12,239 nt of DNA from Pelagibius sp036570545 (GTDB lineage: Bacteria > Pseudomonadota > Alphaproteobacteria > Kiloniellales > Kiloniellaceae), in contig DATCXZ010000246.1 of assembly GCA_036570545.1 (NCBI GenBank), forward strand, positions 1 through 12,239, given 5' to 3'. Shown here in pieces: positions 1 to 5,479 of this stretch. The position numbers were made by a program, and so were the translations under genes. Every line of letters begins with the position of its first letter. Within the stretch, counting starts at the first letter, position 1. Under the pieces are notes generated by a model. The model did not search any database, was not told the origin of the DNA, and was given only the letters and a program-made list of their open reading frames with translations.

Positions 1-479
1 ATGACGCCGTGCACGCCAACGAGCGCGCCGGGCACCAGCGCCTTCACCTGGAAACGCTCCGGCTCGACCGGGCCCGGCAGCGAGAGGCCCTGCCCCGAAG
101 CGGGGATGAAGCCGAACGGCCGGTAGTAGCTGGGATCGCCGACCACCACGCAGATCCGATGCCCGGCCTGCTGCGCGGCTTCGAGGCTGTGGCGCACCAG
201 CGCCTTGCCGATGCCGCGGCCCTGCAGAGCCGGCTCGACGGCGAGCGGTCCGAGCAGGATCGCCGGCGTGCCGGCGATGGCGATCGGCCAGTAGCGGATC
301 GAGGCGAGGAAGCCGTCGTCGTCGGCGACCGCGGAGAAGCTGAGTTCCGGCAGCGGATCGAGATGCTCGCGCAGCCGGTAGACGGTCTTGCGGATGCGGT
401 CGAAGCCGAAGGTACGGTCGAGCAGGGGAGAAATCAGCGCGGCGTCTTGCGGCCGCTCGGGCACGATGGTGAAGCTCAT
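1..479 (-). CDS. GNAT-family N-acetyltransferase (YhbS-like), C-terminus cut by window edge
   Basis: The minus strand reads open from an ATG at 477-479 to the window edge, giving 159 residues and no stop. The protein starts MSFTIVPERP. The GNAT acetyl-CoA pyrophosphate loop is clear at residues 86-91 (QGRGIG), preceded by the beta-4 strand ILLGPLAVEP. It is followed by VVVGDPSYYRPFGF (about 111-124), which is typical of the YhbS subgroup, and by ALVPGAL near the end. YhbS-type proteins are about 165-170 residues, so only some ten residues are probably missing. Members move an acetyl group from acetyl-CoA to an amine; the acceptor cannot be told from sequence. The sequence before the ATG (GGAACAGAGATC) gives only a weak ribosome site. 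The gene lies in tandem with the LysR gene 209 bp upstream and is probably transcribed separately. Confidence 0.85.
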   Translation of the reverse strand, partial: MSFTIVPERPQDAALISPLLDRTFGFDRIRKTVYRLREHLDPLPELSFSAVADDDGFLASIRYWPIAIAGTPAILLGPLAVEPALQGRGIGKALVRHSLEAAQQAGHRICVVVGDPSYYRPFGFIPASGQGLSLPGPVEPERFQVKALVPGALVGVHGV

Positions 480-625
480 GATCTCTGTTCCAGGCGGGCT
501 GTCCCCGGGTGGTTTCTGTGGGGGAACGGCCGGATGTGACGGCAAGCCGAGAGGCGCGCGCAAAGGGCGCGGATCAGCGTCGTCGTCGCAGTCTTTCCTG
601 GATGATCATGGAATCTGTCTATCAG

Positions 626-644
626 CCGGATCATTAAAGTCCGG
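626..644. promoter_or_regulatory. Inverted repeat CCGGA-N9-TCCGG in the 480-688 intergenic region
   Basis: Two 5-bp arms (626-630 and 640-644) flank the AT-rich core TCATTAAAG. With one bulged G the pairing extends outward by TCA/TGA. Read on the minus strand, the core contains TTTAAT, a plausible -10 box for the GNAT gene, so this could be an operator over a promoter. No convincing -35 was found and no T-run follows, so a terminator is less likely. The rest of 480-688 shows no gene that I can support. Confidence 0.25.
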
Positions 645-688
645 TGAATAACACAAACGACCGCCGGACGATAGCCTCCTGATGCCGC

Positions 689-1636
689 TCAGCCGCCCTT
701 CACGGCCAGCGCCGGCGCGCCCGGCAGGTCGAGGCCGTCGTCCCAGTAGGGCGCCGGCCCGAAGCGCTCGACCAGGAAGTCGACGAAGACCCTGACTTTC
801 AGCGAGAGATTGCGGCTGTGCGGATAGACGGCATGGATGCCCTGCTCCGGCACCGGGTGGTGCGGCAGCACGACCTCGAGCCGGCCGTCGCGCAGGCAGG
901 GCCCGACGATGAAGGTGGGCAGCTTGGTGATGCCCATGCCGCCGACGGCGGCGGCGCAGAGCACGTCGCCGTTGTTGGCGAGCAGGGGGCCCTTCACGGT
1001 CACGGCCTGGGGGCCGCGCGCGCCGATGAGCGTCCATTCGCGCGGGGTGACGGTGTTGGCGTAAATCAGGCAGTCGTGCGCCGCGAGATCCTCCGGCCGC
1101 GCCGGGCGGCCGCGGCGGTCGAGATAGGCGGGGCTGGCGCAGAGCACCGACCAGCAGGGCGCGAGCCGGCGCGCGACGAGGCTGGAGTCGCGCAGGTCGC
1201 CGATTCTCAGCGCGACGTCGTAGCCCTCGTCGATGAGGTCGACGAAACGGTCGTTCATCACCGCCTCCACGGTGATCTGCGGAAAGCGGTCGTGGAAGGC
1301 CGGAATGGCGCCGCTGAGGTGCAGAAAGCCGAACGACATGGGCGCGTTCAGCTTGAGGACGCCGCGCGGCGCGGTGGAAAGGTTGCTGACCGCCCGCTCC
1401 GCGGTCTCCGCCTCCTCCAGCACGCGTCGGCAGGCGGCATAGAAGGTGGCCCCCGCCTCGGTCAGCGACAGGCGCCGCGTGGTGCGGTTCAGCAGCCGCA
1501 CCCCCAGGCGGTCTTCCAGGCGGGCAACCTGCTTGGACACTGCGGACTTGCTGACGCCCAGCCGGCGGGCGGCGGCTGAGAAGCCGCCGCATTCGACGAC
1601 CTCCGCAAAAATCTCCATTGCATCGAGACGGGCCAT
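689..1636 (-). CDS. LysR-family transcriptional regulator (CrgA/YhaJ-like)
   Basis: This 315-residue protein has the usual LysR length. The N-terminal winged helix-turn-helix occupies about residues 5-62, with the recognition region GGFSAAARRLGVSKSAVSKQ (17-36) and the conserved LLNRTTRRLSLTEAG (48-62). The effector-binding domain runs from about 90 to 300, including LKLNAPMSFG and IGDLRDSSLVARRL. I chose the ATG at 1634-1636 because MARLDAMEIFAEV matches the family start; an in-frame ATG 36 bp upstream would add residues lying across the palindromic operator region. The gene diverges from wrbA with 141 bp between them, the classic arrangement for a LysR protein that controls its neighbour and itself. 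By family and context it probably senses a quinone or related aromatic, as E. coli YhaJ is thought to. That ligand is inferred. Confidence 0.93.
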   Translation of the reverse strand: MARLDAMEIFAEVVECGGFSAAARRLGVSKSAVSKQVARLEDRLGVRLLNRTTRRLSLTEAGATFYAACRRVLEEAETAERAVSNLSTAPRGVLKLNAPMSFGFLHLSGAIPAFHDRFPQITVEAVMNDRFVDLIDEGYDVALRIGDLRDSSLVARRLAPCWSVLCASPAYLDRRGRPARPEDLAAHDCLIYANTVTPREWTLIGARGPQAVTVKGPLLANNGDVLCAAAVGGMGITKLPTFIVGPCLRDGRLEVVLPHHPVPEQGIHAVYPHSRNLSLKVRVFVDFLVERFGPAPYWDDGLDLPGAPALAVKGG

Positions 1637-1643
1637 AACAACT

Positions 1644-1670
1644 GTTTCTTCATGGAAACAATATTGTTCC
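1644..1670. promoter_or_regulatory. Palindromic candidate operator next to the lysR start
   Basis: A perfect 12-bp palindrome AACAATATTGTT lies at 1657-1668. It overlaps a second inverted repeat, GTTTC (1644-1648) and GAAAC (1655-1659), with a 6-bp spacer. Both lie just upstream of the LysR start on the minus strand, in AT-rich sequence unlike the surrounding genes. LysR proteins bind interrupted dyads, so this is a reasonable autoregulatory site. Binding is inferred. Confidence 0.4.
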
Positions 1671-1678
1671 AAACTGCC

Positions 1679-1695
1679 CTATTTATATCAGATAG
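1679..1695. promoter_or_regulatory. Candidate LysR-type box CTAT-N9-ATAG upstream of wrbA
   Basis: The 17-bp sequence CTATTTATATCAGATAG has complementary 4-bp ends and contains the T-N11-A pattern (T1682, A1694) typical of LysR recognition boxes. It sits about 83 bp before the wrbA start, where an activator site is expected. On the minus strand the same stretch reads TATAAAT, which could also serve as a -10 for lysR. No strong -35/-10 pair for wrbA was found, in keeping with an activator-dependent promoter. Confidence 0.4.
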
Positions 1696-1777
1696 AGAAC
1701 GATGTACCTAATCTGCATAGGGAGCGGTCGACACCGCAGACCGCACCGCAAACCACAACGAAGGGGTTCTTTGCGTC

Positions 1778-2380
1778 ATGTCCAAGGTTCTCGTCCTGTA
1801 CTACAGCACCTACGGCCATATCGAGACCATGGCCAAGTCGGTCGCCGAAGGTGCCCGCAGCGTCGCCGGCACCGAGGTGACGGTGAAGCGCGTGCCCGAG
1901 CTGATGCCGGAAGACGTCGCCCGCAAGGCCGGTGTGAAGCTCGACCAGGAGGCGCCGATCGCCAAGCCGGAGGAACTGGCCGACTACGATGCCGTTATCT
2001 TCGGCACGCCGACCCGCTTCGGCAACATGGCCGCGCAGATGCGCAATTTCCTCGACCAGACCGGCGGCCTGTGGGTCAAGGGGTCCCTGATCGGCAAGGT
2101 GGGTAGCGTCTTCGCCTCCACCGCCACCCAGCACGGCGGCCAGGAAACCACGCTGACCTCCTTCCACACCACCCTGCTGCACCAGGGCATGGTAATCGTC
2201 GGCCTGCCGTACAGTGCGACGGATCAGATGACTCTCGACGAGATTGTCGGCGGGTCGCCCTACGGCGCCACCACCATCGCCGGCGGCGACGGCAGCCGCC
2301 AGCCGAGCGAGAAGGAGCTTGGCCTGGCGCGCTTCCAGGGCCGCCACGTGGCCGAGATCGCGGCCAAGCTGGCCAAGTAA
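1778..2380 (+). CDS. wrbA: NAD(P)H:quinone oxidoreductase, type IV (WrbA)
   Basis: This flavodoxin-fold FMN enzyme transfers two electrons from NAD(P)H to quinones, giving hydroquinones without semiquinone radicals (EC 1.6.5.2). It acts in the cytosol, normally as a tetramer. The 200-residue length equals that of the family. Visible landmarks are the FMN phosphate loop STYGHI (10-15), PTRFGNM (78-84) with FLDQTGGLW after it, the STATQHGGQE isoalloxazine loop (114-123), and the C-terminal SPYGATTIAGGDGSRQPS block (160-177), nearly the same as in E. coli WrbA. The start is an ATG with GAAGGGG about 12 bp upstream. It is the first gene of a rightward set with pirin and GS-hydroquinone reductase, divergent from the LysR gene, and is probably under its control. 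Confidence 0.96.
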   Translation: MSKVLVLYYSTYGHIETMAKSVAEGARSVAGTEVTVKRVPELMPEDVARKAGVKLDQEAPIAKPEELADYDAVIFGTPTRFGNMAAQMRNFLDQTGGLWVKGSLIGKVGSVFASTATQHGGQETTLTSFHTTLLHQGMVIVGLPYSATDQMTLDEIVGGSPYGATTIAGGDGSRQPSEKELGLARFQGRHVAEIAAKLAK

Positions 2381-2400
2381 CGAGACACAGGTAACGAGAC
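2377..2400 (+). repeat. 14-bp tandem duplication at the wrbA stop codon
   Basis: GTAACGAGAC occurs at 2377-2386 and again at 2391-2400, separated by ACAG, so the period is 14 bp. The first copy contains the TAA stop of wrbA and the second places another TAA a few codons on. It forms part of the 67-bp spacer before the pirin gene. Confidence 0.8.
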
Positions 2401-2447
2401 GACAGCGGGCGGTGCCGAGCGCGCCGCCCCTGCAAGGAGATGGAGCG

Positions 2448-3176
2448 ATGATCGAGGTGAAGGCATTCGACCGGCTGGGGCGCTTTGACAACGACTGGCT
2501 GTCGGCGCGCTACCACTTCAGCTTCGCCAACTACCACGACCCCCAACGCATGGGCGTCGGCAGCCTGCGCGTCTGGAACGACGACACCATCCACCCGGGC
2601 ACCGGATTCGACCTGCACGGCCACCGCGACATGGAGATCATCACCTACGTGCGACGCGGCGCCATCACCCACCGCGACCACCTGGGCAACACCGGCCGCA
2701 CGGCGGCCGGCGACGTGCAGGTGATGTCCGCCGGAACCGGCATCATGCATGCCGAGTTCAACCGCGAGGACGAGGCGACGCAGATCTTCCAGATCTGGAT
2801 CGAGCCGGCGGTGCACGGCGTGGCGCCGCGGTGGGAGACCCGCAGCTTCCCCAAGGCCGGCCGCGAGGGACGCCTGGTGCCGCTCGCCTCCGGGCGCCCA
2901 GGAGACGCGAAGGGGGAGGATGCCGGCCCAGGCGAAGCAGGCGCCCTGCCGATCTACCAGGACGCCGCGATTCTCGGTGCCACGCTGACCGCCGGACAGA
3001 CGGTCACCCACACACTGGCGCCCGGCCGCAAGGCCTACCTGGTGCCGGCGAGCGGCCGTGTCACGGTGAACGGCAAGACGGCCGGGGCGCGCGACGGCAT
3101 CGTGCTTGACGACGTCGAAGAGGTGACCATCACCGCCGAGGAGGATGCCGAGATCCTGCTCGCCGACGTCACCTAA
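2448..3176 (+). CDS. Pirin-family bicupin protein (YhaK/YhhW type)
   Basis: The 242-residue protein begins MIEVKAFDRL and carries the pirin N-terminal cupin. The expected metal-binding residues are H57, H59, H101 and E103, in the contexts FDLHGHRDMEIITYV and MSAGTGIMHAEFN, the same spacing as in human pirin and E. coli YhhW. The C-terminal half (about 165-242) is the second, metal-free cupin with GALPIYQDA at its beginning. Bacterial pirins such as YhhW can open the flavonoid quercetin with oxygen; others act as redox-sensing partners. The actual substrate here is unknown. The start at 2448 is favoured over longer in-frame options by the site AAGGAG at 2434-2439, eight bases upstream. It lies between two quinone-handling genes, which supports a role in aromatic or redox stress. 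Confidence 0.93.
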   Translation: MIEVKAFDRLGRFDNDWLSARYHFSFANYHDPQRMGVGSLRVWNDDTIHPGTGFDLHGHRDMEIITYVRRGAITHRDHLGNTGRTAAGDVQVMSAGTGIMHAEFNREDEATQIFQIWIEPAVHGVAPRWETRSFPKAGREGRLVPLASGRPGDAKGEDAGPGEAGALPIYQDAAILGATLTAGQTVTHTLAPGRKAYLVPASGRVTVNGKTAGARDGIVLDDVEEVTITAEEDAEILLADVT

Positions 3177-3227
3177 ACCGCTGGGCCTAAATCGCTGGGC
3201 CTAAACCGCCAGGCCTGAACCGCCAGC
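3172..3227 (+). repeat. Four-copy 14-bp tandem repeat between pirin and GS-HQR genes
   Basis: Four imperfect units follow head to tail: CCTAAACCGCTGGG (3172), CCTAAATCGCTGGG (3186), CCTAAACCGCCAGG (3200) and CCTGAACCGCCAGC (3214). The first unit includes the TAA stop of the pirin gene. In the later units CTGG becomes CCAG, so early and late units can pair (GCTGG with CCAGC) and the transcript could fold. It fills most of the 76-bp spacer; the ribosome site of the next gene lies just beyond it. Confidence 0.85.
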
Positions 3228-3252
3228 CGCAAGGACGCGAGAGGAGAGACGA

Positions 3253-4239
3253 ATGGGACTGTTGATCGACGGCGTGTGGCACGACAAGTGGTACGACACC
3301 AAGAAGTCCGGCGGCCGCTTCGAGCGGCAGCAGAGCGCGTTCCGCAACTGGATCACGCCGGACGGTTCGGCGGGTCCGTCCGGCGAGGCCGGCTTCAAGG
3401 CCGAGCCGGGGCGCTATCACCTCTACGTGTCGCTCGCCTGTCCCTGGGCACACCGCACGCTCATTCTCCGCAAGCTGAAGGGCCTGGAGGAGATCATCCC
3501 GATCTCCGTCGTGCACTGGCACATGGGCAGCGAAGGCTGGACCTTCGAAGCCGGACCGGGAACGATTCCCGACAGCGTGAACGGCGCCGCGAAGCTGCAC
3601 GAGGTCTATACCACGGCAAAGCCCGACTACAGCGGGCGCGTCACCGTGCCGGTGCTGTGGGACAAGCTGCGCCGGACCATCGTCAGCAACGAGTCGGCGG
3701 AGATCGTCCGCATGTTCAACTCGGCTTTCGATCCCATCACCGGCTCCAGCCTCGACTTCTATCCGAAGCACCTGCGCGGCGGTATCGACACCATCAACGA
3801 GGCGGTCTACCGGCGCGTCAACAACGGCGTCTACAAAGCCGGCTTCGCCACCACGCAGGAGGCCTACGAGGAAGCCTACGACGCGCTCTTCGCGGCGCTC
3901 GACGACCTGGAGCAGCGCCTCGCGCGCCAGCGCTACCTGCTGGGCGACCGGATGACCGAAGCCGACTGGCGCCTGTTCACCACGCTGGTGCGCTTCGATC
4001 CGGTCTACCACGGCCACTTCAAGTGCAACCGGCAGCGTCTCGTCGACTACCCCAACCTGTGGAGCTACACCCGCGAGCTCTACCAGGTGCCCGGTGTCGC
4101 CGACACGGTGAACCTGCATCACATCAAGCACCACTACTACAGAAGCCATAAGACGGTGAACCCCAGCGGCATCGTGCCCAAGGGGCCTGCCATAGACTAC
4201 ACCGCGCCGCACGACCGCGCGCGCCTGAAGGCGGCGTAG
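3253..4239 (+). CDS. yqjG: Glutathionyl-hydroquinone reductase (Xi-class GST, YqjG/EcM4 family)
   Basis: This cytosolic enzyme uses glutathione to strip the glutathionyl group from GS-hydroquinones, releasing hydroquinone and GSSG. Length is 328 residues, the same as E. coli YqjG. The catalytic cysteine is C63 in LACPWAHRT (61-69). Also conserved are VVHWHMGSEGWTF (86-98), the glutathione-site block IVSNESAEIVRMFN (143-156), NNGVYKAGFATTQEAYEEA in the helical domain (Y194), LTEADWRL-like DRMTEADWRLFTTLVRFDPVY, and HYYRSHKTVNPSGI near the C-terminus with the conserved Tyr. The site GAGGAG at 3241-3246 is six bases before the ATG. As third gene after wrbA and pirin, it would handle the glutathione adducts of quinones that WrbA does not reduce in time. 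Confidence 0.96.
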   Translation: MGLLIDGVWHDKWYDTKKSGGRFERQQSAFRNWITPDGSAGPSGEAGFKAEPGRYHLYVSLACPWAHRTLILRKLKGLEEIIPISVVHWHMGSEGWTFEAGPGTIPDSVNGAAKLHEVYTTAKPDYSGRVTVPVLWDKLRRTIVSNESAEIVRMFNSAFDPITGSSLDFYPKHLRGGIDTINEAVYRRVNNGVYKAGFATTQEAYEEAYDALFAALDDLEQRLARQRYLLGDRMTEADWRLFTTLVRFDPVYHGHFKCNRQRLVDYPNLWSYTRELYQVPGVADTVNLHHIKHHYYRSHKTVNPSGIVPKGPAIDYTAPHDRARLKAA

Positions 4240-4246
4240 CGCGCCT

Positions 4247-4277
4247 CCGCGCCTTCGCTCGTGCCCGAACGGCGCGG
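4247..4277 (+). terminator. Weak hairpin after the GS-hydroquinone reductase gene
   Basis: CCGCGCC (4247-4253) and GGCGCGG (4271-4277) form a perfect 7-bp GC stem with a 17-base loop, starting 8 bp after the stop codon. There is no T-run, so it would be at best an imperfect or Rho-aided terminator separating the quinone operon from the promoter that follows. Confidence 0.3.
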
Positions 4278-4301
4278 CGCGAGTCCAGTCCCCCGAAAGC
4301 A

Positions 4302-4330
4302 TTGGCGCCCTTCCCGCCGGGGGCTAGACT
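4302..4330 (+). promoter_or_regulatory. Promoter TTGGCG-N17-TAGACT for the PPOX/cupin pair
   Basis: TTGGCG at 4302-4307 and TAGACT at 4325-4330 are separated by 17 bp, the consensus spacing for the housekeeping sigma factor, and the GC-rich gctAgact form of the -10 is usual in alphaproteobacteria. Transcription would start near 4337. That places the ribosome site GGGGA (4351-4355) and a TTG start (4362) in a short leader, and argues against any start codon before about 4337. Confidence 0.55.
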
Positions 4331-4361
4331 GGCGGCGACTCGCCCGCAGTGGGGACGTTGC

Positions 4362-4997
4362 TTGGCCTTGACCAATCTCGACATCTGGCATTCGGAGGAC
4401 GAGCCGCGCCTCGGCGCGGTGCTGGGCGAGTGCTGGCATCTGCTGTGTGACGGCGCGGCCGATCCGCAGCACGATTTCCACCTGGCGGCGCTCGCGACCC
4501 AGCATGCCGGCTTCGGCTGCGCCCTGCGCACCGTGGTGCTGCGCAAGGTGGATTCCGAAGCGCGCGAGCTGTGGTTCTACACCGACCTGCGCAGCCGCAA
4601 GATCGGCGAGATCCAGGACGACCCGCGCATTGCCCTGCTGTTTCATTCCCTCAGCGACGACACCCAGCTCCGCGTGCAGGCCGAGGCGACGATCCACCAC
4701 AGCGACGCCCTCGCCGAGGCGGCGTGGCGCGCGCTGAAGCCGCGCCAGCGGCGCGACTACCTGGTCTCCGGCCCACGCGGGCTGCCGTGGGCCTGGGCGA
4801 CCTCGGGACTGCCGGCGGCGTTCGAGAACCGCGACCCCAGCGTTACCGAGAGCGAGGCGGGGCGGCTGAACTTCGCCGTGGTGGTCTGCCGCATGCGGCA
4901 GATGGACTGGCTCTTCCTCACGCCCTACGGCCACCGCCGCGCCAGCTTCGCCTGGACCGCCGAGGGTCGGCTACAGACGAGCTGGCTGGTGCCATGA
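4362..4997 (+). CDS. Pyridoxamine 5'-phosphate oxidase-like FMN-binding protein (Alr4036/PF12766 type)
   Basis: The reading frame encodes a split-barrel flavoprotein of about 211 residues. Family features, numbered from the TTG at 4362, are ALRTVVLRKVD (54-64), FYTDLRSRKIGEIQDDPRIAL (about 72-92) around the FMN phosphate, and LRVQAEATI (103-111). The family's long insert with YLVSGPRGLPWAW follows, and HRRASFAW comes near the end. Related enzymes oxidise pyridoxamine phosphate or reduce other small molecules; the substrate here is unknown. No ATG start exists in a sensible place. TTG 4362 has GGGGA six bases upstream and TTG 4368 is the alternative; an earlier TTG at 4302 lies inside the promoter. 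The stop overlaps the next ATG as ATGA, so the cupin is probably translated by coupling. Confidence 0.85.
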   Translation: MALTNLDIWHSEDEPRLGAVLGECWHLLCDGAADPQHDFHLAALATQHAGFGCALRTVVLRKVDSEARELWFYTDLRSRKIGEIQDDPRIALLFHSLSDDTQLRVQAEATIHHSDALAEAAWRALKPRQRRDYLVSGPRGLPWAWATSGLPAAFENRDPSVTESEAGRLNFAVVVCRMRQMDWLFLTPYGHRRASFAWTAEGRLQTSWLVP

Positions 4998-5395
4998 ACG
5001 AGATGTGGCGCGGCCAGGCCTTCACCGTCTCCCATGCCGACGGCGGCGCCTTCGTCGGCGCGGGCCTCAGGGCGTTCTTCGAGTATCGCGACCTCGGCAT
5101 CGCCAAGGCGACCGGCGGCAAGTTCGGCGCCCACGTGATCCGCGCGGTGCCGGGCAAGGAGAGTCCGGGCGCCTGGCACAGCCACGAGCTCGAGTTCCAG
5201 ATGGTCTACGTGACGCGCGGCTGGGTGGTCTTCGAGTACGAGGGCAGCGGCGAGCACGTGCTGCGCGCCGGCTCCTGCGTGCTGCAGCCGCCCGGTATCC
5301 GCCACCGCGAACTGCGTCATTCCGACGACATGGAGCTGATCGAGATCACCGCGCCCGCCGAGTTCGCCACCGAGGACGCGACGCCACCGGCCTGA
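4994..5395 (+). CDS. Small single-domain cupin protein
   Basis: The 133-residue protein is one cupin barrel. Motif 1 is AWHSHELEFQMVYVTRGWV (from about 60) with metal-ligand histidines H62 and H64. Motif 2 is AGSCVLQPPGIRHREL with H104. Where the standard motif has Glu four or five positions after the second His, this protein has F68/Q69, so the third ligand may be Gln or the nearby E67. FVGAGLRAFFEYRDLGI near the N-terminus is typical of a group of uncharacterised proteobacterial cupins. The ATG at 4994 overlaps the stop of the PPOX-like gene (ATGA), which fixes the start and suggests a shared function or stoichiometry. No substrate can be named. Confidence 0.88.
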   Translation: MNEMWRGQAFTVSHADGGAFVGAGLRAFFEYRDLGIAKATGGKFGAHVIRAVPGKESPGAWHSHELEFQMVYVTRGWVVFEYEGSGEHVLRAGSCVLQPPGIRHRELRHSDDMELIEITAPAEFATEDATPPA

Positions 5396-5479
5396 AGGCC
5401 GCGTTTGCCTCAGGAAAAGACCACCCCCGGCCGACCGCGGTTGATAGCTTCCGAGCGTACTCGCGTTCAGGGAGCTTCG

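Noticed and set aside
606..1592. Second minus-strand frame within the LysR gene
   Set aside because: It is very rich in Arg and Pro and out of frame with the recognisable LysR protein.
3172..3227. CRISPR-like array
   Set aside because: Units of 14 bp are contiguous with no unique spacers, so it is a simple tandem repeat.
3187..4302. Minus-strand frame of about 370 codons opposite the GS-hydroquinone reductase
   Set aside because: It lies fully antisense to a 328-residue protein that matches its family end to end.
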